Assembly (NCBI GenBank): GCA_900472675.1
Contig: UCJA01000007.1
Location: 248,001-312,000, forward strand
DNA length: 64,000 bases
Source of the DNA: Hyphomicrobiales bacterium
Lineage (GTDB): Bacteria > Pseudomonadota > Alphaproteobacteria > Rhizobiales > Rhizobiaceae
Reading direction: 5' to 3'
Shown here in pieces: positions 53,687-62,957 of this stretch. The first letter of the stretch is position 1; each line of letters begins with the position of its first letter. The notes beneath the pieces were generated by a model. That model worked only from the letters and a program-made list of their open reading frames with translations. It searched no databases and was not told the DNA's origin. Position numbers and translations under genes: made by a program.

Positions 53687-55564
53687 ATGACAGTCGATCT
53701 CATCCTCCATGGCGGTCGAGTGACGACACTCGACCGAAGCAATCCGAACGCGACCGCAGTCGCCATCAAGGGCGGGTTGTTCGAGCAGGTCGGTATCGAC
53801 AGCGAGATCATGGCGCTTGCCGGGCCGGACACTGAGATCATCGACCTGAAGGGTCGACGCGTCATCCCAGGTCTCATCGACAACCATACCCATGTCGTCC
53901 GCGGCGGCCTTAACTTCAACATGGAGCTGCGCTGGGACGGTGTCCGTTCTCTTGCCGATGCGATGGACATGCTCAAGCGCCAGGTCGCCAATACGCCAGC
54001 CCCACAATGGGTGCGCGTCGTCGGTGGTTTCACCGAACACCAGTTCGCGGAAAAGCGTCTGCCGACCATCGAGGAAATCAACGCAATAGCGCCCGATACT
54101 CCCGTGTTTCTCCTTCATCTCTACGATCGCGCACTTCTGAACGGTGCGGCACTTCGTGCCGTCGGCTACACACGCGATACGCCGAACCCGCCCGGCGGCG
54201 AGATCACCCGAGACGCCAACGGTAATCCGACCGGCATGCTTCTGGCAAAGCCGAACGCCGGGATTTTGTACTCGACGCTCGCCAAGGGGCCGAAGCTACC
54301 GTTTGATTATCAGGTGAATTCCACCCGCCACTTCATGAGAGAGCTGAACCGACTGGGCATCACCGGCGTCATAGACGCGGGCGGCGGCTTCCAGAACTAT
54401 CCCGACGATTACGCGGTAATCCAGAAGCTCTCGGATGAGTCCCAGCTGACGGTCCGCCTGGCCTACAACCTGTTCACCCAGAAACCGAAGCAGGAAAAGG
54501 AAGACTTCCTGAACTGGACGAGTTCCGTCCAGTACAAGCAGGGCAACGACTACTTCCGGCACAACGGCGCTGGCGAGATGCTCGTTTTCTCCGCTGCCGA
54601 CTTCGAGGACTTTCGTCAACCCCGCCCGGACATGGCGCCGGAAATGGAGGGCGAACTGGAAGAGGTGGTGCGGGTTCTTGCCGAGAACCGTTGGCCCTGG
54701 CGCTTGCATGCCACGTATGACGAAACCATTTCGCGGGCACTGGACGTGTTCGAAAAAGTCAACAAGGACATCCCGCTTGAGGGTCTGAACTGGTTCTTCG
54801 ACCACGCCGAGACGATTTCCGACCGCTCGATCGACCGGATCGCCGCGCTCGGCGGTGGTATCGCGACCCAGCACCGCATGGCCTATCAGGGAGAATATTT
54901 CGTCGAGCGCTATGGCCACGGCGTGGCCGAAGCGACGCCGCCTATCCACAAGATGCTCGACAAGGGCGTCAATGTGTCCGCCGGTACCGATGCCACCCGT
55001 GTCGCCTCCTATAATCCATGGGTGTCGCTCTCTTGGATGGTGACAGGCAAGACCGTGGGCGGCATGCAGCTCTATCCACGGGCTAATTGCCTTGACCGCG
55101 AGACGGCGCTCAGAATGTGGACCGAGAAGGTGACCTGGTTTTCCAATGAGGAAGGCAAGAAGGGCCGGATCGAAAAGGGTCAGTTCGCCGATCTCGTCGT
55201 GCCCGACAAGGACTTCTTCTCCTGCGCCGAAGACGAGATCTCGTTCCTGACTTCCGACCTCACCATGGTCGGCGGTAAGATCGTCTATGCTGCCGGCGAT
55301 TTCGTCAAACTGGATGCGGGCGACGTTCCCCCGGCGATGCCGGACTGGTCCCCTGTGAGGAAGTTCGGCGGATATGCTGCGTGGGGCGAACCGGAAGGCG
55401 CTGGTGCCCGCTCGCTGCGCCGAACGGCCATCTCCGCATGCAGCTGTACCAGCGATTGCGGGGTCCATGGCCATGACCATGCGGGCGCGTGGACGTCGAA
55501 GCTGCCGATCGCCGATCTGAAGGGCTTTTTCGGCGCTCTCGGTTGCTCATGCTGGGCAGTGTGA
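53687..55564 (+). CDS. YtcJ-type amidohydrolase with Cys/His-rich tail
   Basis: A 625-residue amidohydrolase. The metal-binding HxH is in LIDNHTHVV (about residue 68). Further ligands are expected from HATYDETIS (about 344), DHAETISD (about 365) and the Asp of GTDATRVASYNPW (about 435). After the catalytic domain comes a tail from about residue 580 with SACSCTSDCGVHGHDHAGAW and GCSCWAV at the end, suggestive of an extra metal site; similar tails occur in other proteobacterial members as I recall them. The start is ATG 53687 with GGGAG 8 bases ahead. No signal peptide. It is followed 8 bp later by a DoxX-family gene. Confidence 0.88.
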   Translation: MTVDLILHGGRVTTLDRSNPNATAVAIKGGLFEQVGIDSEIMALAGPDTEIIDLKGRRVIPGLIDNHTHVVRGGLNFNMELRWDGVRSLADAMDMLKRQVANTPAPQWVRVVGGFTEHQFAEKRLPTIEEINAIAPDTPVFLLHLYDRALLNGAALRAVGYTRDTPNPPGGEITRDANGNPTGMLLAKPNAGILYSTLAKGPKLPFDYQVNSTRHFMRELNRLGITGVIDAGGGFQNYPDDYAVIQKLSDESQLTVRLAYNLFTQKPKQEKEDFLNWTSSVQYKQGNDYFRHNGAGEMLVFSAADFEDFRQPRPDMAPEMEGELEEVVRVLAENRWPWRLHATYDETISRALDVFEKVNKDIPLEGLNWFFDHAETISDRSIDRIAALGGGIATQHRMAYQGEYFVERYGHGVAEATPPIHKMLDKGVNVSAGTDATRVASYNPWVSLSWMVTGKTVGGMQLYPRANCLDRETALRMWTEKVTWFSNEEGKKGRIEKGQFADLVVPDKDFFSCAEDEISFLTSDLTMVGGKIVYAAGDFVKLDAGDVPPAMPDWSPVRKFGGYAAWGEPEGAGARSLRRTAISACSCTSDCGVHGHDHAGAWTSKLPIADLKGFFGALGCSCWAV

Positions 55565-55572
55565 GGCCACCA

Positions 55573-56025
55573 ATGCATCATCTGGAAACAACCCTCGCAA
55601 GGCTCGCGCGACCTATCTTCGGCAGATCTTGGCTGCGCATGGTCGCCTATCTCGGCATCTGCTCTGCCTATCTGCAGGGAGGGCTCAATAAGCTTGTCGA
55701 CTTCCCCTCAGCGATCGGGGAGATGGATCACTTTGGCCTTTCTCCAGCGCCGCTTTTCGCGGTTGTCGTCATCGGGCTTGAACTGACAGCTTCGGCGATG
55801 ATCCTGACTGGATTGTTGCGATGGCTTGGCAGTCTCGCTCTCGCCGCCTTCACCCTGCTTGCAACCTTGCTCGCCTTGCGTTTCTGGGAAATGCCCGTCG
55901 GCATGGACCGGTTCATGGCGGCCAACTCCTTCTTCGAGCATCTGGGCCTGGTCGGCGCATTTCTGCTGGTGGCGTGGCTCGACTTGACGGCGCCGGCTGC
56001 GGGCTCCTCCGACCAGAGTCGATAG
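55573..56025 (+). CDS. DoxX-family membrane protein
   Basis: A 150-residue integral membrane protein with four predicted helices. The first begins after FGRSWLRM (about residue 22), and the family hallmark is near LGICSAYLQGGLNKLVDFPSA. Further helices are FAVVVIGLELTASAMILTGLL, SLALAAFTLLATLLALRFW and GLVGAFLLVAWLDL. DoxX relatives act in respiratory or redox complexes. It lies 8 bp after the amidohydrolase and the pair is probably one operon closed by the hairpin at 56051-56074. The start could also be ATG 55549. Confidence 0.85.
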   Translation: MHHLETTLARLARPIFGRSWLRMVAYLGICSAYLQGGLNKLVDFPSAIGEMDHFGLSPAPLFAVVVIGLELTASAMILTGLLRWLGSLALAAFTLLATLLALRFWEMPVGMDRFMAANSFFEHLGLVGAFLLVAWLDLTAPAAGSSDQSR

Positions 56026-56050
56026 GATCGCGGGCTGCGCGCACGGTGCG

Positions 56051-56074
56051 GCGGTTTTGTTCAAACAGAACCGC
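56051..56074 (+). terminator. Hairpin after the amidohydrolase/DoxX pair
   Basis: GCGGTT (56051-56056) pairs with AACCGC (56069-56074). The stem continues with TGTT (56058-56061) against AACA (56064-56067 region) after one G-T pair, leaving almost no loop. It overlaps TGTTCAAAC and a GTTC-N5-GAAC dyad (56060-56072), so it may be an operator rather than a terminator. Confidence 0.45.
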
Positions 56075-56138
56075 GATCTGACAAGAGACGAGCCGTGCAG
56101 CCATCCTACAAAGCAGCTGTTCACCCGAGGGTACACGA

Positions 56139-57119
56139 ATGACCGAAAAATCTACCGCTCTGATGTTGTCCCGCAGACAGACACTGCTCGCCGGGGCAAC
56201 CATGACCGCCGCCATCGCCGTGCCCTCCGTGGCACTGTCGCAAGCCACTTCACACCTCCCGAAAGGAACCCATTTCATGACAAGTAGCTTCGTCGAAACC
56301 AAGGACGGCGTACAGATCTTCTTTAAGGACTGGGGCCCGAGAGACGCGCAGCCGATCATGTTCCATCATGGCTGGCCGCTCTCGTCTGACGACTGGGACG
56401 CCCAGATGCTGTTCTTCCTGCAGCACGGCTACCGCGTGATCGCCCATGACCGCCGCGGCCATGGACGTTCGCAACAGGTGAGCGAGGGTCATGACATGGA
56501 CCACTATGCGGCCGATGCGTCGGCCGTTGCCGAACATCTGAACCTCAAAAATGCGGTTCACATCGGCCACTCCACTGGCGGCGGCGAGGTTGCCCGTTAC
56601 GTGGCGAAATTCGGCCAGCCGCAAGGACGTGTCGCTAAGGCGGTCCTCGTGAGCGCTGTGCCGCCCATCATGCTCAAGACCGCAAGCAATCCGGGTGGAC
56701 TTCCGATGGAGGTCTTCGATGGGATCCGCAGCGGCGTGGCCGAAAACCGGGCGCAGCTCTTCATCGATTTTCCGACAGGTCCGTTCTACGGTTTCAATCG
56801 CGATGGTGCGAAAATCTACCCCGGTGTCATCCAGAATTGGTGGCGGCAGGGAATGATGGGCAGCGCCAAGGCGCACTATGACGGCATCAAGGCATTCTCC
56901 GAGACCGATCAGACGGACGATCTCAAGAAGATCACCGTTCCAACGCTCGTGATGCACGGCGACGACGACCAGGTGGTGCCGATCGCAGACGCAGCCGAGC
57001 TTTCGGTGAAGCTTCTGAAGAACGGCACGCTCAAGGTCTACAAGGGCTATCCGCATGGGATGCTCACCACCCATGCAGACGTCATCAACCCGGACCTGCT
57101 CGCCTTCGTGAAGTCGTAA
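56139..57119 (+). CDS. Twin-arginine-exported alpha/beta hydrolase (chloroperoxidase-like)
   Basis: A 326-residue hydrolase with a twin-arginine signal ([18 protein letters not shown], then ALSQA near residue 36). The catalytic domain is complete: [21 protein letters not shown], nucleophile Ser145 in [10 protein letters not shown], Asp in [11 protein letters not shown] and His in [10 protein letters not shown]. It is clearly related to the Ser-less protein at 51843. An internal ATG at 56277 (Met47) has AAAGGAAC 8 bases ahead and sits exactly where the mature domain begins, so a cytoplasmic form may also be made. It probably acts on esters or peracids in the periplasm. Confidence 0.9.
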   Translation: MTEKSTALMLSRRQTLLAGATMTAAIAVPSVALSQATSHLPKGTHFMTSSFVETKDGVQIFFKDWGPRDAQPIMFHHGWPLSSDDWDAQMLFFLQHGYRVIAHDRRGHGRSQQVSEGHDMDHYAADASAVAEHLNLKNAVHIGHSTGGGEVARYVAKFGQPQGRVAKAVLVSAVPPIMLKTASNPGGLPMEVFDGIRSGVAENRAQLFIDFPTGPFYGFNRDGAKIYPGVIQNWWRQGMMGSAKAHYDGIKAFSETDQTDDLKKITVPTLVMHGDDDQVVPIADAAELSVKLLKNGTLKVYKGYPHGMLTTHADVINPDLLAFVKS

Positions 57120-57127
57120 CGCCTACC

Positions 57128-57164
57128 CGGAACCGAACGCTGCGGTCTGAGGCGTTCGGTTCCG
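57128..57164 (+). terminator. Perfect 13-bp hairpin after the exported hydrolase gene
   Basis: CGGAACCGAACGC (57128-57140) is perfectly complementary to GCGTTCGGTTCCG (57152-57164) around an 11-nt loop. It starts 9 bp after the stop codon. No T-run follows, so it may terminate weakly or protect the message while letting some transcription reach the next gene. Confidence 0.6.
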
Positions 57165-57198
57165 ACATCACTGCACCTGAACTGCGGGAGAACTACCC

Positions 57199-57876
57199 AT
57201 GAAGACTATTTCGCTTCCACTCATCTTGAGCGTCAACGGCGGCTATGTCGACACGGCCGGGTTCCTGGCGCTTCAAGGGCTCTTTCCCGCTCACGTCACC
57301 GGAAACTTTGTCACCCTCAGTGCCAACCTGGCGACGGGCACGACTGGCGCCATCCCCAAGCTGATTGCCCTGCCGATGTTCTGCCTCATGGTGTTTTTGG
57401 CCAGACTGGCAGGACTGGCTCTGACAAGGCGTCGCAAGCCGGTGGTGAAACCGCTTCTGAGTGTCCAACTCGTGTTGCTCTCAGCCGCCGCATGGCTCGC
57501 ACTGGCCTCCGGCCCGTTTCTGGAAGGCAACGCCCCCGTCGCGGTGGTGATGGGAATGCTGCTTGTCTCCGCGATGGCGATCCAGAATGCCATTCACCGC
57601 GCCCACCTCGGCAAGGCTCCCCCCTCCACCCTGATGACCGGCACCACCACGCAGATCATGCTGGACCTTGCGGAACTTACGATGCGTGGGAGTGCCGAAA
57701 ACTCTGCTGCTGCGTACGCCCGTGTCCGCACAATGATCGTCGCCGTGGCGGCGTTTGCAATCGGCTGCGCAGCGGCCGCCTTTCTCTACATCAACGTGTC
57801 GATCTGGTGCTTTCTCCTGCCACCCGTGCTCATCGTGGCAGCGTTGGCTTCACGAACCCCAGCGCTCGAAGCATGA
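57199..57876 (+). CDS. DUF1275 (YoaK-type) membrane protein
   Basis: A 225-residue integral membrane protein of the DUF1275 family. The N-terminal hallmark is SVNGGYVDTAGFLALQGLFP followed by AHVTGNFVTLSANLA (residues about 10-47), the usual D-x-x-x-F...H-x-T-G-N pattern. Five to six helices follow, including AVVMGMLLVSAMAIQNAIHRA and a LMTGTTTQIMLDLAEL segment. The start ATG 57199 has GGGAGAA upstream. No function has been shown for the family; a transport role is assumed by some annotators. Confidence 0.88.
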   Translation: MKTISLPLILSVNGGYVDTAGFLALQGLFPAHVTGNFVTLSANLATGTTGAIPKLIALPMFCLMVFLARLAGLALTRRRKPVVKPLLSVQLVLLSAAAWLALASGPFLEGNAPVAVVMGMLLVSAMAIQNAIHRAHLGKAPPSTLMTGTTTQIMLDLAELTMRGSAENSAAAYARVRTMIVAVAAFAIGCAAAAFLYINVSIWCFLLPPVLIVAALASRTPALEA

Positions 57877-57971
57877 CCTCGAAACGGACGAGACAAAAGC
57901 GTTGTTATCGACAAAATTCGCGATGACGATTTTTGTGCATTACGGCCGGACGACGCGAAATGACGACGCAG

Positions 57972-58856
57972 TCACCGCAAGTCGTTGCTCGTTCGATTGA
58001 GCCGCCGCCACTTGCCCGGAGTTTCACCGGTGATCGACCGGAACACTCTTGTCAGATGGCTCTGGTCAGCAAAGCCACAGTGGGCGACGACCTCCAGCAT
58101 GGAGAGTTCAGTCAAGAGCATCTCCTTCACCTTAGCGATACGATATTCAGTCACCCAGCGATAAGGCGTCTTGCCAAGGGTATCCTTGAATGCGCGGATG
58201 AAATAGTTGCGCGACAGTCCGCAAGCCTCAGCTATTTCGCCCACCGAGACCTGGTCGAATGCGAGCGTCGTGAGATATTCAAGAGCCCGCTTTTGCTGCC
58301 ACGGAGCCAGCAGGCTATTTCGCTTTTGCAGATAGTTCTGATTGCCGTAAGTGTGCAGCAGATGTGTCAGTAGCACCAGGCTAATCTGTTCAAAAAACAG
58401 GGGGTTTGGCTCATGGTTATCGACAAGATAGGGTAGCACTGCCTGGCCGATACCCAGCACGACCTCATCCTTGGTTCCGGGCGGACAGTCGAAGCCATCA
58501 AACTGTGGCCGCCCGAGGTCGAGAAGAAACGACCGGATGAACACCAGAGGAATGTTGAACCGGATATTGTCGAACGGCGACAGATGGTGGCATTGCCATT
58601 CTTCTCGCAGGTCCGAGATAGCGATCGCACCCTTGGGATGTCCGCCCTCGAACAACAGCCGCCCATTCCTCCACAGCTTGTGAAGTCGGAAATCCTCTAG
58701 CTGGATAATGACCGAAACCGCGTCTTGCCGGGCGCTCGCAGGAGCCTTTGGCAGATGCTCTCTGTCGGAGGACAGGCGTGTAACGGATGTCGCATCCGAC
58801 CGTACCGTCCAGCACTGGACCAACTCATTGAAAGCCAATTCTGGCTCGTTTGGCAT
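57972..58856 (-). CDS. AraC-family transcriptional regulator
   Basis: A 294-residue regulator. Residues 1-180 form a sensor region (WQCHHLSPFDNIRFNIPLVF) without recognised ligand motif. The AraC HTH pair is at about 190-290: VSVGEIAEACGLSRNYFIRAF, GKTPYRWVTEYRIAKVKEML, LEVVAHCGFADQSHLTRVFR and the closing TGETPGKWRRL. The start ATG 58856 is chosen from content; a longer frame upstream looks non-coding. It converges on the DUF1275 gene and lies 95 bp downstream of another AraC gene. Confidence 0.9.
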   Translation of the reverse strand: MPNEPELAFNELVQCWTVRSDATSVTRLSSDREHLPKAPASARQDAVSVIIQLEDFRLHKLWRNGRLLFEGGHPKGAIAISDLREEWQCHHLSPFDNIRFNIPLVFIRSFLLDLGRPQFDGFDCPPGTKDEVVLGIGQAVLPYLVDNHEPNPLFFEQISLVLLTHLLHTYGNQNYLQKRNSLLAPWQQKRALEYLTTLAFDQVSVGEIAEACGLSRNYFIRAFKDTLGKTPYRWVTEYRIAKVKEMLLTELSMLEVVAHCGFADQSHLTRVFRSITGETPGKWRRLNRTSNDLR

Positions 58857-58951
58857 CGTTGTCAAAGCACGCTCCGCACTGCGTCGTGCGCGCACCCTAC
58901 ACAGACTACATGGTAAAATCCAACGATTTCGAAATTTGAGAAAAGCTGGGT

Positions 58952-59851
58952 TCAGTTCACGAGTTTTGCCTTCCAGACCGCTGGCGTGACGCCCACGGTG
59001 CGTGAAAACACCTTGGTGAAGTGGCTCTGATCGACAAAGCCGCAGATGTTGGCAACTTCTTTCAGACTGAGCCGGTGTTCCGACAGGTAACGCTTGGCAG
59101 ATTCGACCCGCGCCTCCATCAGCCACTGGTGGGGCGTGCGCCCCGTTACCTTTTTGAAAGCTTGCGAGAAATGGTTGGGAGAAAGACCCGTCACGGCAGC
59201 GATGTCGGCGACCGTAAGTTCAGACGAGAGGTTCGCCCTGATATAGTTTTTGGCAGCAGCCTCGCGCGCCAGGGACAGTACCGGTTCCTTGTCCACTGCG
59301 GGGACGGCTAGACTGTCTTGTAGAAGATGCGAGCACAGCGCTACACCAATGTGCCGCAGTATGGCGTCGGCACCGTCGGACTGGCGATCGAACAGCGAAA
59401 GCAGCACGGTCCCAAGGTTCGCGATGACCGGATCCGGCTCCGCTCTCCTGCACCGGAGGGATCTTAAGCCAGAGGCCGAGAGGTCCGCGACCTCGGCAAC
59501 CAGAGACTTGGGCAGCATGATCGCGATCGACGATAGCGTATTCTGTAGCGCGACCGCCGCCCCGCCTTGCAGATCTATCAGGCAGATCGAACCCTGACTG
59601 CAGAAACGCGGAGGCGCAAGGCTTCCATCCTCGTGGACGTCGCAATGGATCGCATCCTCGAGGTAAAGCATGACCAGATAGCAGTCGTAGCGCGGGAGAA
59701 CTACTCGCGGGGCTTCACCAAGTCCGACGTCGAAGTGGATCTTGGCGACTTCCATCGCGGAGAACTTCAACGGGATCGTACGCATCGCACGCGTGTCGCT
59801 CTTCCCGAGAAACGGCACCAGAGATCTGAATTCTGGATGATCGAGATTCAA
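58952..59851 (-). CDS. AraC-family transcriptional regulator with cupin-like N-terminus
   Basis: A 299-residue regulator. The N-terminal half (YDCYLVMLYLEDAIHCDVHE, GSICLIDLQGGA) resembles the cupin-like AraC-binding-like domain. The HTH pair is in the last 100 residues: LTVADIAAVTGLSPNHFSQAF, GRTPHQWLMEARVESAKRYL, LKEVANICGFVDQSHFTKVF and TVGVTPAVWKAK. I chose TTG 59851, because GGAGG lies 6 bases ahead; the alternative TTG at 59905 has no such site. It is in tandem with the regulator at 57972, with which it shares the HTH but little else. Confidence 0.87.
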   Translation of the reverse strand: MNLDHPEFRSLVPFLGKSDTRAMRTIPLKFSAMEVAKIHFDVGLGEAPRVVLPRYDCYLVMLYLEDAIHCDVHEDGSLAPPRFCSQGSICLIDLQGGAAVALQNTLSSIAIMLPKSLVAEVADLSASGLRSLRCRRAEPDPVIANLGTVLLSLFDRQSDGADAILRHIGVALCSHLLQDSLAVPAVDKEPVLSLAREAAAKNYIRANLSSELTVADIAAVTGLSPNHFSQAFKKVTGRTPHQWLMEARVESAKRYLSEHRLSLKEVANICGFVDQSHFTKVFSRTVGVTPAVWKAKLVN

Positions 59852-60104
59852 TCTCTTCCTCCAAGCGATCGGCTGACGGCCGCTGACGGCTAAGTCACGA
59901 GCCAATGATGATTTACATCTCCGCTGGTGTCATGGGAAAGTCAAGGCCTGACCGGCTGGCCCGGATCTTGACGAGAGGATCGTTCAAATGATCGGCCGGG
60001 CCGTCCGCCCGATCTGCAGCAGCTCGCATGCACTGGCGCTCGAAGAGCGTTGTGGCAACGGGCTTTAGCGGCCGCCTCTTTGGTTGAATCTCACTGGACT
60101 CTGT

Positions 60105-60710
60105 TCAGGCCGAGGATGGCCGTTTTTCGAAGTCCTGGCATTTCTCGGCGGGCGCCGAACCATGGGATTTGTACCGCTCGACCGCCAACCGGGCGAACGT
60201 AGCAACCAGGTTATCGAGGAGCATCTGCGACCCCTTACAGTTGTCGCATGCTATTGGCCTCAGCGTGGACGCCAGAGCGTGCAGTTCCCTGTCTGCCCTG
60301 CCCAGAGGATCGCGCAATCGCATCGTGTCTCCGGTGCTTCTCGTTCGCAGCGCCTGCAAATAGCTGACCGGCAGGTAGACAAGTAGCCATTCTGCCAGGC
60401 TCGACAGAGGCGGGATCGCACCTCGCTTCAGGTCGAGGATGCGGATGCCAGCACGCTGATGCAGTTGACCCGACGGCGGCAGCCCGCGCTGCTTGGCCAG
60501 ATCGGGCTCGGTCATCTGGACAGCGATTAGGAAGGCATTATTCGGCGATCTCGCAAACCATGGAAATTCCTTCTCCGACCGCAGCCCCGGGCGAAACAGC
60601 ACAGCCACCTTATTGTCGCAACAAGTGACCGCCCTCACGGTGAGTTCGTCGAATGCCGTCTCATCGGACGCCCGTTTCACGAACGCGAGCGCACACGTCT
60701 CACAAGTCAT
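60105..60710 (-). CDS. Protein of unknown function with two CxxC motifs
   Basis: I do not recognise this 201-residue protein. It opens MTCETCALAFVKR with a CxxC, has TCCDNK near residue 30, and a second CxxC, CDNC, near residue 156, so zinc or another metal may be bound. The centre has one hydrophobic stretch (LSSLAEWLLVYLPVSYLQAL), too polar at its ends for a sure membrane helix. The start ATG 60710 has GGAG 7 bases ahead; the longer frame adds 14 residues. It lies alone between an AraC gene and the FixJ-type regulator on the same strand, about 135 bp after the latter's stop. Confidence 0.6.
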   Translation of the reverse strand: MTCETCALAFVKRASDETAFDELTVRAVTCCDNKVAVLFRPGLRSEKEFPWFARSPNNAFLIAVQMTEPDLAKQRGLPPSGQLHQRAGIRILDLKRGAIPPLSSLAEWLLVYLPVSYLQALRTRSTGDTMRLRDPLGRADRELHALASTLRPIACDNCKGSQMLLDNLVATFARLAVERYKSHGSAPAEKCQDFEKRPSSA

Positions 60711-60844
60711 CACACGTCTCCGGGTCAGAGCATGAGACAAGTTACAGCACATAGAAAGCCAACGGTACCCATCCCGAAGTAGGGGGTTGGCGCGACGCAG
60801 GCCGCTCTCGAAAGCGTCGAGACGGTGCGGCTCTCAGAGCCCGA

Positions 60845-61489
60845 TCAAGGCCGTCTGGTGACGTCTATCTCCTGCGCAAGCCGCACGAGATCGGGGAGGT
60901 TCTGCGCGTTCATCTTCCTCATGATCTGTCCCCGGTGCGCCTTGACCGTCGGCTCGCTGATCCCCAGCAGGTTGGCCGTCTCCTTGTTGCCGCGACCGGC
61001 AACGACCAAGGTCAAAACGTCCCTCTCCCTTAACGTGAGGCTGTCGAAAAGGCACCTGGCTTCATCGGCCGCGGCCCGGCGCGCGGATCGTTCGTCGTCG
61101 CGCAGGAGAGCTGAATGTATGGCGTCGATCAGGTCCTGCGGCTTGATCGGCTTGGTCAGGAATTCCACCGCGCCAGCCTTGATGGCGCGGACAGCCATCG
61201 GTATATCGCCGTGGCCGCTAATGAACACGATGGGGAAATCCAAACCCATCCGTGTCAGATCAGCCTGCAGACTGATGCCGCTCTGACCGGTCAAGCGCAC
61301 ATCCAGTACCAGGCACCCACGCCGCAACGGCGCGACCGTCTGAAGAAACTCTTCCGCAGACGCAAAGGTAATGACTGAGAAACCGACCGACTGGAGGAGC
61401 GCCTCTAAAGCGATGCGTACGTCAGCGTCGTCATCCACGACAAACACCGAACGCGCTGGACCGGGGGTGGCTTCAGGGAGCGGCGTCAT
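60845..61489 (-). CDS. FixJ-family response regulator (third copy)
   Basis: A 214-residue regulator. The receiver shows VDDDADVRI, phospho-acceptor Asp63 in CLVLDVRLTG, ISGHGDIPMAVRAIKAGA and Lys in LTKPIKPQD. The LuxR-type HTH reads LTLRERDVLTLVVAGRGNKE and ISEPTVKAHRGQIMRKM. It is more distant from the copies at 49656 and 52661 than these are from each other. Its start overlaps the end of the upstream kinase gene by 17 bp (61473-61489), so the pair is co-translated and is very likely a cognate system. Confidence 0.93.
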   Translation of the reverse strand: MTPLPEATPGPARSVFVVDDDADVRIALEALLQSVGFSVITFASAEEFLQTVAPLRRGCLVLDVRLTGQSGISLQADLTRMGLDFPIVFISGHGDIPMAVRAIKAGAVEFLTKPIKPQDLIDAIHSALLRDDERSARRAAADEARCLFDSLTLRERDVLTLVVAGRGNKETANLLGISEPTVKAHRGQIMRKMNAQNLPDLVRLAQEIDVTRRP

Positions 61490-62957
61490 ATGGCACCAGA
61501 AATGTCATGATGGCACCCGGACGGTCATCCGAATTCTCCGCCCAGATCTTTCCTCCATGTGCCTCGACGATCGAGCGGCAGATCGACAGGCCGATACCCA
61601 TGCCCTCCCGCTTCGTCGTGAAGCGCGCCTCGAAAATCTTCTCCCGATCGGCCAGGTTCATTCCAGGCCCGGTATCCTGCACGGATACCCTGATATCCAT
61701 TGATGGAGACACTGCGGAGGTTACGATGATCTTACGGATCTCGGAGCTTGCTTCAGCCATTGCCTCGACGGCGTTCATGACGAGGTTGAGAACAACCTGC
61801 TGAAACTGCACCGGGTCACCCAAGAAGGTCGGCATGCGGGGAGAGAGGCGGGTTTCCACCTCGGCTGATTGTACCCGGATGTCGTCGCGCAGCAGTCCGA
61901 GCACATCGGTGATGACCTCGTTGATGTCGATATCGGTCGACTGGGTGGGCCCTGGTGTTGCAAGGCTGCGAATGCTGCGTACGACGTCTCCGACGCGATG
62001 GCTGTTCTGCGCCATTCGATCAGCCGCAGCCTTGGCCTGATCGAGATAGCGAATACAGGTTTCCGCGTTCGACACAATCGCGGTCAGGGGCTGGTTGATC
62101 TCGTGGGCGATCGACGCGGCCAGTTCGCCAAGCCGCGTCAGCCTCGCCACCAGCGCCATGTCTGCCTGTGCCTTGCGCATCGCCGCATCCATCTGCTTGC
62201 GATGTCCGATGTCGCGGAAGACCAGTACAGCACCGACAATGTCACCATTGTCGTCGATGATCGGCGCGCCGCTGTCGTCGATGTAGATATCCGTTCCGTC
62301 CCGGGCAATCAGCACGGTATGGTTTGCTAACCCAACGATCGTTCCCAGACGGAGCACCTTTGCGACGGGATCCTCGACGATCTGCCGGGTGTCCTCGTTG
62401 ACGATGTGGAAAACCTCGGTAACGGCCCGCCCGATGGCATCTCGTGCCACCCAGCGGGTCAGTTCCTCCGCGACCGGGTTGATGAAGCTGATTACCCCGT
62501 TGCCGTCGGTTGCGATTACAGCGTCGCCAATGCTGGCCAATGTCGTGGCGTAACGGCGCTCGCTCTCCCGCAGGCGACGCTCGGCATCGTGCTTGTAAAG
62601 CGCGATCTCGATTGCCGCCTTGAGCTGGGTTTCCTCGAATGGCTTGATCAGATAGCCGAACGGTTCCGATTCACCCGCACGTCGCAGCGTCTCGTCGTCA
62701 GCATATGCAGTCAGGAAAACGACGGGAGTCGGCCGTTGCCGTGTGATTGCCTTGGCAGCCTCAATGCCATCCATGGCGCCTTCTAGCCGAATGTCCATCA
62801 GGATGGCGTCCGGCTTCAGCTCCAGGGCGAGCGCAACGGCCTCCTCCCCCGTGACTGCCGACCCAAGCACGACATAGCCCGCCCGCCGAAGAAGATTCTG
62901 GATGTCGCGGGACACGACCCGGTCGTCTTCGACAACGAGCACGCTTGAATTTTTCAT
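61473..62957 (-). CDS. REC-PAS-histidine kinase (FixL-type) hybrid
   Basis: A 494-residue soluble protein. Residues 1-120 are a receiver ([10 protein letters not shown], phospho-acceptor Asp55 in ILMDIRLEG, Lys in LIKPFEET). A PAS domain follows (about 130-255: [33 protein letters not shown]). The kinase core has His285 in [15 protein letters not shown]-box [14 protein letters not shown]1 DTGPGMN and G2 [14 protein letters not shown]. The PAS lacks an obvious heme-ligand His motif of FixL. The receiver at the N-terminus lets an upstream kinase control it. It overlaps genes on both sides (17 bp and 4 bp), forming a three-protein relay. Confidence 0.92.
   Translation of the reverse strand: MKNSSVLVVEDDRVVSRDIQNLLRRAGYVVLGSAVTGEEAVALALELKPDAILMDIRLEGAMDGIEAAKAITRQRPTPVVFLTAYADDETLRRAGESEPFGYLIKPFEETQLKAAIEIALYKHDAERRLRESERRYATTLASIGDAVIATDGNGVISFINPVAEELTRWVARDAIGRAVTEVFHIVNEDTRQIVEDPVAKVLRLGTIVGLANHTVLIARDGTDIYIDDSGAPIIDDNGDIVGAVLVFRDIGHRKQMDAAMRKAQADMALVARLTRLGELAASIAHEINQPLTAIVSNAETCIRYLDQAKAAADRMAQNSHRVGDVVRSIRSLATPGPTQSTDIDINEVITDVLGLLRDDIRVQSAEVETRLSPRMPTFLGDPVQFQQVVLNLVMNAVEAMAEASSEIRKIIVTSAVSPSMDIRVSVQDTGPGMNLADREKIFEARFTTKREGMGIGLSICRSIVEAHGGKIWAENSDDRPGAIMTFLVPYDAAP

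Noticed and set aside
61473-62957. Heme-binding FixL oxygen sensor
   Set aside because: The PAS domain has no visible counterpart of the FixL proximal heme histidine segment, so oxygen sensing is not supported.
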